64,000 nucleotides of DNA. It comes from Azospirillum thermophilum (GTDB lineage Bacteria; Pseudomonadota; Alphaproteobacteria; Azospirillales; Azospirillaceae). How positions within the stretch are numbered: the first letter of the stretch is position 1; each line of letters begins with the position of its first letter. The notes under the pieces are model-generated. The model saw only the letters and a list, made by a program, of their open reading frames with translations, was not told the origin of the DNA and searched no databases. The stretch is taken from positions 310,001 through 374,000 of the forward strand of contig NZ_CP029357.1 in the NCBI RefSeq assembly GCF_003130795.1, read 5' to 3'. The translations under genes and the position numbers were made by a program. This document shows, piece by piece, positions 38,501 through 47,460 of the stretch.

Positions 38501-40481
38501 CCGCGGCGAAGGCCTCCTGGAAGGTCTGCTTGACGCGGGCCGGGTCGATGGCGGCGTCGGCGGGGGCGGCGGGGGCGTCGCTGGTCCCGGCCGCGCCGAC
38601 CGGGGCGCCGCTCTGGGTGCGGGCGGTGAAGTCGTGGATCCAGACGCCGTCGGCGGCCCCGGCGGGGGTGACCTCGTAGGGCTGCTCGGTGACGATCTTG
38701 AGGTCCATGTGCTCGAGCATGGGCAGCACGTCGGAGAGCGGCACCGGGCGACCGGGGTGGTAGATCTTGACGTGCAGCTCGTCGGGCTCGGCCTCGAGCG
38801 GGCGGAAGAGCGCGATGGCGAGGCGGCGGGAGGCCAGCGTCTGCTCGATGCGGTCGATGTCGTGCAGCGCGGTCTCGGCGGTGAAGGCGTCGCGGTAGCC
38901 GACCGGGAAGGCGTCGGCGTAGCGGCGCAGCAGGGCGGCGCCGGTCTCCTCGCCGTGCGCCTCGATCAGCGCGTCCTTGAGGCGGTCGCCCCAGCCGCGC
39001 GCCGCCTGGACCAGCCGCGCCTCCAGCTCCGCCACGTCGACCGCCGGCACATGCCCCGGCTCCGTCCGGATGATCACGTGCAGACGCGCCAGCGTGCTGT
39101 CCGAGAGCTGGGTGCTGCTCGACATGCAGGTGCCGGCGAAGGCGGTCTCCAGGATCGACTGCAGGCGCAGGCGCAGGCTGGTGTCGAAGCGGTCGCGCGG
39201 GACATAGACGAGGCAGGAGGCGAAGCGCTCGAACGGGTCCTGGCGGACGAACAGGGCGAGCCGCTGGCGCTCCTGCAGGTTGAGGATGCCGCGGGCGCTG
39301 TCGAACAGCTCGTCGGCCTCGACCTGGAACAGCTCGTCGCGCGGATAGGTCTCCAGGATGTTGAGCAGCGCCTTGCCGTTATGGCCGTGGGGGTCGAAGC
39401 CGGCGCGCCCCATCACCGCCGCCACCTTGCGGCGCAGGAACGGGATCTCGCGCGGGCTGCGGTTGTAGGCGGTGGCGGTGAACAGGCCGACGAACAGATC
39501 CTCCCCCACCACCCGGCCGTCGGCGCCGAAATGCTTCACCAGGATCACGTCCATATGGACCGGACGATGGACGGTGGAGCGGCGGTCGGCCTTGGCGACC
39601 ATCAGCACGCGCGGGGCGCGGATGAAATCGCGCACGCTGGGCGGCAGGGAGTGGAAATGCTGCAGCCCTTCCAGCACGATCACCGAGGGATCGCGCAGGA
39701 CGCCGAGCGCGCTCTCCTCGACCAGCGCCAGCATCGGCTCGTCGCCCGATTCGTCGAAGCGGTATTCGCGGTAGCCGAGGAAGGTGAAGTTGTCGCGGGT
39801 GAGCCAGCGGAGGAATTCGCCCCCCTCCTCCACCTCTTCGGCCGGCAGGCCGGCGATGCCGGCGGCCACCGCGGCGGTCGCCCGGTCGAGCCGCTCGCGC
39901 ATCGGCTGCCAGTCCTGCACGGCGGCGCGGACGTCGGCCAGCACCGTTTCCAGCCCCTGGCGGATGCGCTCCAGATCCTCCGCTGCGGAGCGGACGTCGA
40001 TCTCGACATGCATGAAGGATTCGGGCAGCGCACCGGCCGGGCCGACGGCGCCGTCGTGGAGGTCCGTCAGCTTGCCCTGGCCGTCGCGCGCCACGCGCAG
40101 GACGGGATGGATGACGAGATGGACGGTCAGCCCCTGGCGGTTCAGCTCCGCCATCACCGAGTCGACCAGGAAGGGCATGTCGTCGTTGACGATCTCGACG
40201 ATCGTGCGGCCGGAGTGCCAGCCGTGCGTCTCCAGGCCCGGGTTGTAGACGCGCACGCGGGCCGTCCCGGGGGTGCGCTGCTGGCCCCACTGCCAGATCG
40301 CCACCGCCGCACCGTAGAGGTGGTCGGTCGGCACCCGCGCCAGATCGTCCGGCGGCACGTCCGCATAGAAGCGCCGGATGAAGCGCCCGGTCTTCTCACC
40401 ACGGTCCCGGCCGAGCCGGCTGCGCACCAGTTCGGAGAGCTGGCCCGTCACGTCCTCGACAAGCCCACGCACGACACCCAT
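35586..40481 (-). CDS. gdhB: Large NAD-specific glutamate dehydrogenase, 1631 aa
   Basis: Deaminates glutamate to 2-oxoglutarate and ammonia with NAD. The size and architecture fit the 180-kDa GDH class (L-GDH180). A long N-terminal regulatory region (ACT-like parts near residues 1-500) is followed by the catalytic GDH core from about residue 700. The core contains GGIRWSDRREDFRTEILGL, VPVGSKGGFVVKR (substrate-binding Lys region) and VVGVGDMSGDVFGNGMLLS. The C-terminal helical extension is intact. The gene is one uninterrupted frame. Its place next to arginine catabolism genes suggests use of amino acids as carbon and nitrogen source. The symbol is by analogy with other organisms. Confidence 0.95.
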   Translation of the reverse strand: MGVVRGLVEDVTGQLSELVRSRLGRDRGEKTGRFIRRFYADVPPDDLARVPTDHLYGAAVAIWQWGQQRTPGTARVRVYNPGLETHGWHSGRTIVEIVNDDMPFLVDSVMAELNRQGLTVHLVIHPVLRVARDGQGKLTDLHDGAVGPAGALPESFMHVEIDVRSAAEDLERIRQGLETVLADVRAAVQDWQPMRERLDRATAAVAAGIAGLPAEEVEEGGEFLRWLTRDNFTFLGYREYRFDESGDEPMLALVEESALGVLRDPSVIVLEGLQHFHSLPPSVRDFIRAPRVLMVAKADRRSTVHRPVHMDVILVKHFGADGRVVGEDLFVGLFTATAYNRSPREIPFLRRKVAAVMGRAGFDPHGHNGKALLNILETYPRDELFQVEADELFDSARGILNLQERQRLALFVRQDPFERFASCLVYVPRDRFDTSLRLRLQSILETAFAGTCMSSSTQLSDSTLARLHVIIRTEPGHVPAVDVAELEARLVQAARGWGDRLKDALIEAHGEETGAALLRRYADAFPVGYRDAFTAETALHDIDRIEQTLASRRLAIALFRPLEAEPDELHVKIYHPGRPVPLSDVLPMLEHMDLKIVTEQPYEVTPAGAADGVWIHDFTARTQSGAPVGAAGTSDAPAAPADAAIDPARVKQTFQEAFAAVWDGRMEDDGFNRLILRAGLDARAVTVLRAYAKYLRQARFAYAQDTVEATLAAHPRTTRLIVRLFHARFAPNRGDVAGEDVAGGDEAALLAAIDAALDAVGNLDEDRILRRFVNLVRATLRTNAFQRGPDGQPKPYLSLKLDSRAVEELPLPRPWVEVFVYSPRMEGVHLRGGRVARGGIRWSDRREDFRTEILGLMKAQMVKNTVIVPVGSKGGFVVKRPPPAAAGREAQLAEGIECYKTLMRGLLDLTDTLDAEGRVLPPPDLVRHDGDDPYLVVAADKGTATFSDIANSVSLDYGFWLGDAFASGGSAGYDHKRMGITARGAWESVKRHFRELGTDIQTTGFTVVGVGDMSGDVFGNGMLLSRHIRLLAAFDHRHIFLDPDPDPAASWAERKRLFDLPRSSWADYDRALLSRGGMIVERTAKTVELTAEVRARFAIEATSIAPAELMRRLLAAPVDLLWFGGIGTYVKASGESQAEAGDKANDALRIDGRDIRARVVGEGANLGVTQRGRIEAAQAGVRLNTDAIDNSAGVDTSDHEVNIKILLGDVVGRGDMTTKQRDRLLAEMTDEVAGLVLADNYRQTQAISVAQAQGADLLEAQARFIRSLEKAGRLNRAIEYLPDEEELAARMADRRGLTRPELAVLLAYAKITLYDELLASDLPDDPFMAEDLLRYFPQPLQQRHGEAIARHRLRREIVASSVTNSLVNRLGPTFVKETVEKTGMGPADVARAYTIVRDVYGLRALWAGIDALDTLVPAALQTGLVLETVHLMERAVNWFLAHAGHPLDIAAETAAYRPGVEALLAGLDGFLDAEEAGRLAARVASSTGQGVPEDLARRLAALPVLAAAPDLVRIAGRTGRAVEAVGSVYYGLGRRFGLEWLRDRAASAKVDNHWQKQAVGAIIDDLFAHQTALTVRVLEAGGEDPVEGWIAQRRPVVERVEQLLSELRTQPAVDLAMLAVANRQLRGLTAG

Positions 40482-40782
40482 TTGGCGGTCTCTTTCGATT
40501 TCAAGGAAAGAAAAAGGGGGAATCCGACCGGGTCAGGTCGGTGGAGCGTCCGGTGTCCGGATGGCGCAGAAACAGAAAAATCGAGAGGCCGATCGCGATG
40601 CAGCAATAGCTGGGGATGGGGAACGAGGTCTCGCCATTTTCTTTTCAGCGTCCTGCCCGAACAGGGAGCGGCGCGGCGGGAGCCGCGGCTGGTCCTCCCC
40701 CACGATTAGCATCGGGAGTGGTGCAGGTGAAATTGCTTCTCACCGAAAGCCTATAAGGCCGGGTTATGGGTTTGGGCGGCGC
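40482..40782. other. 300-base non-coding interval upstream of NAD-GDH
   Basis: No gene is supported. It lies between the LysR stop (40783) and the GDH start and should carry the GDH promoter. A short A-rich stretch (40500-40520) is close to the GDH start. I see no clear operator or strong terminator. Confidence 0.5.
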
Positions 40783-41697
40783 TCAGCCTCCGAGCCGCTC
40801 CTGGGCGGCCCTGGCGACCAGCCGTTCGACCTCCACCACCTCGGCGACGAAATGCTGCTCGATGACCGAGCGGGTGTGGTGGCGGGCGCGGATGACGTTG
40901 ACGGTGAAACGCAGATCCTGCTGCAGCGCCTTGACCCGCACCCGCTCCGGATCGGCGGAGGCGGCGGTGTACTGGTCGAGGATCGCCGCTCCCGCCCCGT
41001 TCTGCACCAGGGCGAGCGCGATGCGGTTGGTCTTCACCTCGACCCGCGGGGCGAGCAGGACGTTCGCCCCCTGGCAGGCGCCGCGCAGGATGTTGCCGAG
41101 CGGGTCGTCGGTGTGCAGCCCGATCAGCGGCAGATCCTGGAAGCTGGCGAGCGAGACGCGCTCGGGCAGGCCGTCCGCCATCGCGCTGGGGAACAGGCCG
41201 ACGAGGGAGCCTTCGGCGATCGGCTCGGCATCCAGCGCCGGGTGGGGCTGCGGGTTGAAGGTGAAGCCGATGTCGACGTTCTGCACCAGGACGGAGTTCA
41301 GCACGTCGCGGTAATTGTGCGTCTCCACCTGGATGTTGACGTCGGGGTGCTTCTGCAGGAAGCGGCAGATGGCGAGCGGGATGATCTCGATGCACAGCGC
41401 CGGGCTGGCGGTGATGCGCAGGTTGCCCGAGCGGCCACCGCGCAGGTTGGCGGCGAGCTTGCGCAGATTCTCGATGTCGGCGAAGGCGCGCTCCACCTCG
41501 GCGTAGAGCGCGCGGCCCTCCGCCGTCGGGTAGAGGCGGCCCTTGATCCGCTCGAACAGCTTGATGCCCAGCTCGTCCTCGGTGTGGAGGAGGACGTTGG
41601 TGACGGCGGGCTGGGTCACGTTCAGCAGGCGCGCCGCGCCGCTCACCGTCCCGGCCAGCATCACCGCCCGGAACACCTCGATCTGCCGCAGCCGCAT
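40783..41697 (-). CDS. LysR-family regulator next to ornithine cyclodeaminase, 304 aa
   Basis: Winged helix-turn-helix at residues 1-60 (MRLRQIEVFRAVMLAGTVSG, then VTQPAVTNVLLHTEDELG) and a full substrate-binding domain (SGNLRITASPALCIEIIP). It lies downstream of ocd on the same strand with 113 bases between. It resembles regulators of opine/arginine/ornithine catabolism, which respond to an amino acid. Targets could be ocd-arginase or the GDH gene on its other side; neither can be proven here. Confidence 0.9.
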   Translation of the reverse strand: MRLRQIEVFRAVMLAGTVSGAARLLNVTQPAVTNVLLHTEDELGIKLFERIKGRLYPTAEGRALYAEVERAFADIENLRKLAANLRGGRSGNLRITASPALCIEIIPLAICRFLQKHPDVNIQVETHNYRDVLNSVLVQNVDIGFTFNPQPHPALDAEPIAEGSLVGLFPSAMADGLPERVSLASFQDLPLIGLHTDDPLGNILRGACQGANVLLAPRVEVKTNRIALALVQNGAGAAILDQYTAASADPERVRVKALQQDLRFTVNVIRARHHTRSVIEQHFVAEVVEVERLVARAAQERLGG

Positions 41698-41810
41698 CGC
41701 CCCGCACCCGTCGCCATCCCGCCGGAGCCCGCCCGGCGCTGCTGCTTAGCACCGCGGACGGGTCTCCACAACAATCAGGGTCCCCACGGGCACCCGGCCG
41801 CTCAGGCCGC

Positions 41811-42875
41811 TCAGGCCGCTTCGCCGACCGGGGACGGCTTGGCGGCGCGCAGGATCATGCCGAACAGGTCGCGCGGCTCGTCCGGGTCGGCCAGCAGGTC
41901 GAGGTCCTGGTGGAGACCGGTGCCGGCCAGCTTGTCGCGGACATAGCGCAGGGCCGAGAAGTCCTCGACGGCGAAGCCGACGGAATCGAACAGGGTGATC
42001 TGCCGGGCGTCACGGCGGCCGGCGGCCTGCCCGGTCATCACCTGCCACAGCTCGGTCACCGGATGGTCGGCGGCGAGCTGCTGGATCTCCCCCTCGATCC
42101 GGGTCTGCGGCGTGTATTCCACGAAGATGTCCGAGCGCAGCAGGATGTCGCGGTGCAGCTCCGTCTTGCCGGGGCAGTCGCCGCCGACCGCGTTGATGTG
42201 GACACCCGCCCCGACCATGTTGTCGGTCAGGATGGTGGCATACTGCTTGTCGGCGGTGACGGTGGTGATGATGTGGGCGCCCTCCACCGCCTCCTCGGTC
42301 GAGCGGCAGGCGGTGATGCGCAGGCCCTGGCCCTGCAGGTTGCGCACGCACTTCTCGGTGGCGACCGGATCGATGTCGTAGAGCCGGATGTCGCGGATGC
42401 CGAGCAGCGCCTTGAAGGCGAGCGCCTGGAACTCCGCCTGCGCGCCATTGCCGATGATCGCCATGCAGGAGGCGTCGCGCGGGGCGAGGTGCCTGGCCGC
42501 GACCGCCGAGGTGGCGGCGGTGCGCAGCGCGGTGAGGATGGTCATCTCCGTCAGCAGCACCGGATAGCCGGTGTCGACCTCCGCCAGCACGCCGAAGGCG
42601 GTGACGGTCTGCCGCCCCTCCTTCGTGTTCTTCGGGTGGCCGTTCACGTACTTGAAGCCGTAGACCCGGCCGTCGCTGGTCGGCATCAGCTCGATCACCC
42701 CCTCGGCGCTGTGGGAGGCGACGCGGGGGGTCTTGTCGAAGGCCTCCCAGCGGCGGAAATCCTCCTCGACATAGTCGGCCAGTTCCGCGAGGAAGCGCTC
42801 GACGCCCACCCGCAGGACCAGCTTCATCATGTGGTCGACGCTGACGAAGGGGACGAGATTGAGGTTGGGGATCAT
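41811..42875 (-). CDS. ocd: Ornithine cyclodeaminase, 354 aa
   Basis: Converts L-ornithine to L-proline and ammonia using bound NAD. The ornithine cyclodeaminase/mu-crystallin family is evident. The Rossmann motif is IIGNGAQAEFQALAF near residue 143, the active-site region has TALRTAATSAVAARHLAP, and the Asp in NAVGGDCPGKTELH is conserved. It starts two bases after the arginase stop, so the two are surely co-transcribed, giving a two-step route from arginine to proline plus urea and ammonia. Confidence 0.95.
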   Translation of the reverse strand: MIPNLNLVPFVSVDHMMKLVLRVGVERFLAELADYVEEDFRRWEAFDKTPRVASHSAEGVIELMPTSDGRVYGFKYVNGHPKNTKEGRQTVTAFGVLAEVDTGYPVLLTEMTILTALRTAATSAVAARHLAPRDASCMAIIGNGAQAEFQALAFKALLGIRDIRLYDIDPVATEKCVRNLQGQGLRITACRSTEEAVEGAHIITTVTADKQYATILTDNMVGAGVHINAVGGDCPGKTELHRDILLRSDIFVEYTPQTRIEGEIQQLAADHPVTELWQVMTGQAAGRRDARQITLFDSVGFAVEDFSALRYVRDKLAGTGLHQDLDLLADPDEPRDLFGMILRAAKPSPVGEAA

Positions 42876-42877
42876 GA

Positions 42878-43828
42878 TCAGAAGCTCCTCGTGGGATAGT
42901 CCAGGACGCGGCGCCCCATCAGGCTTGCCAGCAGGTCGACCATCAGGATGGCGGTCCGCCCGCGGTCGTCGAGGAAGGGGTTGAGTTCGACCAGGTCCAC
43001 GCTGCTGACCAGGCCGGTGTCGTGCAGCATCTCCATGATGAGATGCGCCTCGCGGAAGGTGGCGCCGCCGGGCACCGTGGTGCCGACGCCGGGGGCGATG
43101 CCGGGATCGAGGAAATCCACGTCCAGGCTGACATGCAGCAGGCCGTTGGCGTCCGCCACCCGCTGCAGGAAGGCGCGCAGCAGCGGCGCGATGCCGAACT
43201 CGTCGATCTTGCGCATGTCGTGGATGGTGATGCCGGAGTTCTCCAGCGCCCGCTGCTCCGCCGGATCGACGCTGCGGATGCCCATCATGCAGACGTTGTG
43301 CGGATCGACATGGGCCGGGGCCGGCGGGAAATAGCCCTGGAACCCCGGCCGGCCGGTCGCATAGGCCATCGGCACGCCGTGCAGGTTGCCGCTCTCCGTC
43401 GAGTCGAGCGTGTGGAAGTCGGTATGGGCGTCGAGCCAGAGGACGAACAGCTCGCGCCCCATGTCGGAGGCCCGCCGGGCGAGGCCGGTCAGCGTGCCGG
43501 CGGCCAGGCTGTGGTCGCCGCCCATGAAGATCGGCATGGCGTCCGGCCCGGCGCTCGCCTCATAGGCGGCACCGGCGAGCGCCGCGGTCCAGCCGGCGAC
43601 CTCCGGCAGGCATTTCAGCGCGGCGTTGCCATGGGACAGCGGCCGGAGCGGCACCGGCGACACGTTGCCGAGGTCGGTGACGCTGTGGCCGAGGTCCGCC
43701 AGCGCCCTGGCGATGCCGGCGGTGCGGAAGGCGCTCGGCCCCATCTCGCAGCCGAGCCGGCCGGCTCCGTCCTGCACCGGTGCACCGATCAGCCGGCACT
43801 GCTTCGGCTTCATCGTGCTGGATAGCAT
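42878..43828 (-). CDS. rocF: Arginase, 316 aa
   Basis: Hydrolyses L-arginine to L-ornithine and urea. Ureohydrolase Mn-binding motifs are all present: FMGGDHSLAAG, LWLDAHTDFHT and SLDVDFLDPGIAPG. The N-terminal RLIGAPVQDGAGRLGCEMG and the Glu in DLVELNPFLDD are typical of arginase. The first possible start is ATG 43828; ATG 43813 is an alternative. Divergent from an Lrp/AsnC gene, as arcA/arcR are in Agrobacterium. No urease genes are in the window. Confidence 0.96.
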   Translation of the reverse strand: MLSSTMKPKQCRLIGAPVQDGAGRLGCEMGPSAFRTAGIARALADLGHSVTDLGNVSPVPLRPLSHGNAALKCLPEVAGWTAALAGAAYEASAGPDAMPIFMGGDHSLAAGTLTGLARRASDMGRELFVLWLDAHTDFHTLDSTESGNLHGVPMAYATGRPGFQGYFPPAPAHVDPHNVCMMGIRSVDPAEQRALENSGITIHDMRKIDEFGIAPLLRAFLQRVADANGLLHVSLDVDFLDPGIAPGVGTTVPGGATFREAHLIMEMLHDTGLVSSVDLVELNPFLDDRGRTAILMVDLLASLMGRRVLDYPTRSF

Positions 43829-43940
43829 TTGTTGGGTCCCTCACCTGTTCCGCTTGCGATCAAACCACAGGCTTGCGGCGGAACGGACAGGGCAAATTGA
43901 CAAAAGCGGCGCATCGCCTTAGCAGAACGGACAGATCACC

Positions 43941-43955
43941 ATTCCAAAACGGAAT
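43941..43955. promoter_or_regulatory. 15-bp palindrome, candidate Lrp/AsnC operator
   Basis: ATTCC-AAAAC-GGAAT has the length and dyad of Lrp/AsnC boxes. It lies in the 150-base divergent region, 24 bases from the regulator start. Confidence 0.5.
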
Positions 43956-43978
43956 TCGACAAGAGGGGAGACGCGGCG

Positions 43979-44428
43979 ATGGCCACGACGATGGACCAGC
44001 TCGACGAGAAGCTGATCACCCTGCTGCGCCATGACGGGCGGCGCAGCATCTCCGATCTGGCGGTCGAGCTGGGGGTGTCGCGGGCGACGGTGCGCTCGCG
44101 AATGGAACGGCTGGAACGCTCCGGCGTCATCATCGGCTACACGGTGATCCTGCGCGCCGACACGGTGGAGGCCCCCGTGCGCGGCATCATGCTGATCGAG
44201 GTGGAGGGCCATTCCGCCGACCGGGCGGTGAAGGCGCTGAGCGGATTCCCGGAGGTTCTGGAGATCCACAGCACCAACGGCCGCTGGGACCTGATCGTGG
44301 AACTGTCGGCCGGCAGCCTGCCGGAACTGGATTCGGTGCTGCGCCGCATCCGGCTGATCCCCGGCATCACCAGCAGCGAGACCAACCTGCTCCTCGCCAC
44401 CCCGCGCAGCACCCGGGCGAGGCTATAA
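43979..44428 (+). CDS. Lrp/AsnC-family regulator, ArcR-like, 149 aa
   Basis: N-terminal helix-turn-helix (LDEKLITLLRHDGRRSISDL, then VSRATVRSRMERLERSGVI) and the C-terminal RAM amino-acid-sensing domain (TVEAPVRGIMLIEVEG and NGRWDLIVEL). It is divergent from rocF-ocd. In Agrobacterium an Lrp-family activator (ArcR) controls the equivalent genes, so an arginine- or ornithine-responsive role is likely. It also precedes the ABC importer on the same strand. Confidence 0.9.
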   Translation: MATTMDQLDEKLITLLRHDGRRSISDLAVELGVSRATVRSRMERLERSGVIIGYTVILRADTVEAPVRGIMLIEVEGHSADRAVKALSGFPEVLEIHSTNGRWDLIVELSAGSLPELDSVLRRIRLIPGITSSETNLLLATPRSTRARL

Positions 44429-44641
44429 GCTGCGGCTATGGGGAGCACCACCTGCCGATCTGCTCAGGCCAAGCTGCCGTTTTGGCAAGGGATTGCGCCT
44501 TTTCCATCAATTTTTGGCCTATCGGCCGCCAGACGCATCGCTGATGCTCCGTTCACCGAACAAAAGGACCGGACAACAACCGGCCGGACGACGCACAGAA
44601 CAGGCCAGGCACACAGCGCGCCGAACAACGGGGCAGACGCC

Positions 44642-45490
44642 ATGGATCATCACCGCATCGCCATTCCGGACAGCGTACCGCACATGCACCGCCATCCGCC
44701 GAGCAATCCCTCAGCCCCCGCCGCCGTCGTGGTTGAGGACGTCCACAAGAGGTTCGGCAAGCTCGAGGTCCTCAAGGGGGTGTCGCTGACGGCGCGCGAG
44801 GGCGACGTCATCACGCTGATCGGCTCGTCGGGGTCGGGCAAGAGCACGTTGCTGCGCTGCATCAACATGCTGGAGGTGCCGGACGACGGGCGCATCACCA
44901 TCGCCGGCGAGACGATCGGGCTGAAGAAGACGCGGTCCGGCGCCACCGTACCGGCGGATGCCCGTCAGGTCGACCGCATCCGCACCAGCCTGGGCATGGT
45001 GTTCCAGAGCTTCAACCTGTGGACCCACATGACGGTGCTGCAGAACGTCATCGAGGCGCCGGTGCATGTTCTGGGCGTGCCGCGGGCGGAGGCGGTGGAG
45101 CGGGCGCGCATGCTGCTGGACAAGGTGGGCATCCTGGCCAAGGCCGACAGCTATCCGGTGCAGCTGTCGGGCGGGCAGCAGCAGCGCGCGGCGATCGCGC
45201 GGGCGCTGGCGATGCAGCCCAAGGTGATGCTGTTCGACGAGCCGACCTCGGCGCTTGATCCCGAGCTGGTCGGCGAGGTGCTGCGGGTGATCCGCCAGCT
45301 CGCCGACGAAGGCAACACGATGATTCTCGTCACCCACGAGATGGGCTTCGCGCGGGAGGTGTCGTCCAAGGTGGTCTTCCTCCACCAGGGCGTCATCGAG
45401 GAGGAGGGCGCGCCCGACAAGGTGCTGACCAACCCCGACTCCGACCGCGTCCGCCAGTTCCTCTCCCGCCACCTGTCGGGAGCGGCTTAA
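44642..45490 (+). CDS. Polar amino-acid ABC transporter ATPase (HisP/AotP type), 282 aa
   Basis: Walker A GSSGSGKST near residue 60, signature LSGGQQQRAA, and Walker B VMLFDEPTSALD. Closest in type to ATPases for histidine/arginine/lysine/ornithine. ATG 44642 gives a 30-residue leader before the domain (MDHHRIAIPDSVPHMHRH is unusually His-rich). The next gene, the binding protein, starts 117 bases later. Confidence 0.93.
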   Translation: MDHHRIAIPDSVPHMHRHPPSNPSAPAAVVVEDVHKRFGKLEVLKGVSLTAREGDVITLIGSSGSGKSTLLRCINMLEVPDDGRITIAGETIGLKKTRSGATVPADARQVDRIRTSLGMVFQSFNLWTHMTVLQNVIEAPVHVLGVPRAEAVERARMLLDKVGILAKADSYPVQLSGGQQQRAAIARALAMQPKVMLFDEPTSALDPELVGEVLRVIRQLADEGNTMILVTHEMGFAREVSSKVVFLHQGVIEEEGAPDKVLTNPDSDRVRQFLSRHLSGAA

Positions 45491-45607
45491 CCACTCAGGG
45501 CATGCGAATGACCTTGACCGGGGGTGTGGAATCGTCACCCTCGGGGGCTTGCCCCGCCGGCTCTCCGCCGGCCTGAAACGGGCATCACCGATTACAGGAG
45601 TTTTGCC

Positions 45608-46450
45608 GTGAAGAAGATCGTTGCGGCCCTGGCGCTGGGTGCGCTGGTCGCCGGCGTCGCCGGAGCTGCGGACGCCAAGGACTGGAAGAAGGTCCGGATC
45701 GCCTCGGAAGGCGCCTACGCCCCGTGGAACTACACCGACCCGTCGGGCAAGCTGATCGGCTTCGAGATCGACCTGGCGCATGAGCTGTGCAAGCGCATGG
45801 AGGCCGAGTGCGTGATCGTCCCGCAGGACTGGGACGGCATGATCCCGGCGCTGCAGCAGGGCAAGTACGACGGCATCATGGCGACGATGTCGATCACCGA
45901 CGAGCGCAAGAAGGTCATCGACTTCGCCGGCCCCTACGGCACCGAGCCCTCGATGTTCGGCATCCTGAAGTCCTCCAAGCTGGCCGACGTGAAGTTCGAC
46001 GCCGAGCGCGTCGACCTCGCCACCGACAGCCCGGAGAATAAGGCGGCCATTGCCAAGCTGACCGAGGCGATGAAGGGCAAGACGGTGGGGGTGCAGACCT
46101 CCTCGATCCAGGCGAACTTCGTCGAGAAGTACCTGCCGAGCGTCGCCGTGCGCAGCTATGACAAGCTGGACAACGCCGGCATCGACCTCGCCGCCGGTCG
46201 CGTCGACGCCGTCTTCGGCGACCGCTCGGCGGTGGACGCCATCCTGAAATCGCAGGCCGACAAGGGCATGATGCTGTTCGGCCCGGCCTTCTCGCGCGGC
46301 GTGCTCGGCCAGGGCGTCGGCGTGGGCCTGCGCAAGGCGGACGCCGACCTGAAGGAGAAATTCAACAAGGCGATCGCCGAGGCGAACAAGGACGGCACCA
46401 TCACCAAGCTGAGCAACAAGTATTTCGGTTACGACATCTCGATCAAGTAA
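45608..46450 (+). CDS. Periplasmic lysine/arginine/ornithine-type binding protein, 280 aa
   Basis: SBP family 3 protein. The signal peptide is residues 1-22 (KKIVAALALGALVAGVAG core). The amino-acid-binding signature GAYAPWNYTDPSGKLIGFEI is followed by ATMSITDERKKVIDFAGPYG. It matches the ArgT/HisJ type for basic amino acids. The start is GTG with an AGGAG ribosome site 5-8 bases upstream. The last six codons including the stop are duplicated in tandem immediately after the gene. Confidence 0.94.
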   Translation: MKKIVAALALGALVAGVAGAADAKDWKKVRIASEGAYAPWNYTDPSGKLIGFEIDLAHELCKRMEAECVIVPQDWDGMIPALQQGKYDGIMATMSITDERKKVIDFAGPYGTEPSMFGILKSSKLADVKFDAERVDLATDSPENKAAIAKLTEAMKGKTVGVQTSSIQANFVEKYLPSVAVRSYDKLDNAGIDLAAGRVDAVFGDRSAVDAILKSQADKGMMLFGPAFSRGVLGQGVGVGLRKADADLKEKFNKAIAEANKDGTITKLSNKYFGYDISIK

Positions 46451-46468
46451 GACGTCTCGATCAAGTAA
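46433..46468 (+). repeat. 18-bp tandem duplication of the gene end including its stop codon
   Basis: GACATCTCGATCAAGTAA (46433-46450) is followed without gap by GACGTCTCGATCAAGTAA, one base different. Each unit reads D-(I/V)-S-I-K-stop, so the 3' end of the binding-protein gene has been copied once, in frame. Confidence 0.95.
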
Positions 46469-46752
46469 GGTATCGGCGCCTCGCGGCAACGGGGCGCCCC
46501 CGAGGCTGGACGCGTCCTGCATCTCTCACGGATCGCCCGGATCGTTCTTCGGATGACGCGGAATTCCGGGCGGGACCGCGGAGCGGCCAGCCTCTTTCCA
46601 CAGACACGACATATCCGGACCTGGACGGACCCTGCCGGGAGGCGGACGGCCCTCGGTCGCCGATGCCCTGGTCATTCCCTGACCTCCGCCCTGTCCTCCC
46701 TTGACCTCCGTGAAGACCCGGTCCCCTCCGCACCGAAACCATCAGGAGCCGC
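46469..46752 (+). other. Long interval between binding protein and permease genes
   Basis: About 280 bases without a gene. A GGCGCC-N12-GGCGCC dyad (46475-46498) lies just after the duplicated stop. It could form a hairpin that lowers expression of the permeases relative to the binding protein, as seen in other amino-acid importer operons. No promoter can be identified with confidence. Confidence 0.4.
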
Positions 46753-47457
46753 ATGCTGGACCTTCTCTCCTTCGGGCCGAACGGCTGGGGCGGACAGCTC
46801 CTCGCCGGGACGGCGATGACCATGGCGGTGGCGCTGTCCTCCTTCCTGCTCGGCCTCCTGTTCGGGGCCGGCGGGGCGGCGGCGAAACTGAGTTACAGCC
46901 TGACCCTGCGCGGGGTTGCCGAGGTCTACACCACCGTCGTGCGCGGCGTGCCGGAGCTGCTGGTGATCTACCTGCTGTTCTTCGGCGGCTCGGGCATGGT
47001 GATGGCGGTGGCGCGGGTCTTCGGCTATGACGGCTACATCGAGCTGAACGCCTTCAGCATCGGCGTCGCCTCGGTCGGGCTGATCTCCGGCGCCTATTCC
47101 ACCGAGGTGATCCGCGGCGCGGTGCAGGCGGTGCCCTTCGGCCAGATCGAGGCGGCACGGGCCTGCGGCATGAACCGCTGGCTGATCCTGCGCCGCGTGC
47201 TGGTGCCGCAGACCCTGCGCTACGCCCTGCCGGGGCTGGGCAACGTCTGGCAGCTCACGCTCAAGGATACGGCGCTGATCTCGGTGACGGCGCTGGCCGA
47301 GATCATGCGGGTGTCGCATGTCGCCGCCGGCTCGACCCGCCAGCCCTTCCTGTTCTACTCGACCGCGGCGGCGCTCTACCTGCTGCTGACCACGGTCTCC
47401 ACCACCGCCTTCGAGCGGGCCGAGCGGTACGCCAACCGCGGCGTGCGGAGGGTCTGA
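46753..47457 (+). CDS. Amino-acid ABC transporter permease (HisQ type), 234 aa
   Basis: Inner-membrane subunit with five to six helices. It has the polar amino-acid permease signature YTTVVRGVPELLVIYLLFFGG and the EAA loop GQIEAARACGMNRWLILRRV. Three bases separate it from the second permease. Confidence 0.93.
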   Translation: MLDLLSFGPNGWGGQLLAGTAMTMAVALSSFLLGLLFGAGGAAAKLSYSLTLRGVAEVYTTVVRGVPELLVIYLLFFGGSGMVMAVARVFGYDGYIELNAFSIGVASVGLISGAYSTEVIRGAVQAVPFGQIEAARACGMNRWLILRRVLVPQTLRYALPGLGNVWQLTLKDTALISVTALAEIMRVSHVAAGSTRQPFLFYSTAAALYLLLTTVSTTAFERAERYANRGVRRV

Positions 47458-47460
47458 GCG

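Noticed and set aside
35775..40709. A very long open frame (over 1,600 codons) antisense to the NAD-GDH gene
   Set aside because: Antisense frames stay open in high-GC DNA. Its translation is His/Arg/Gln-rich with no domain, while the opposite strand is a clear GDH.
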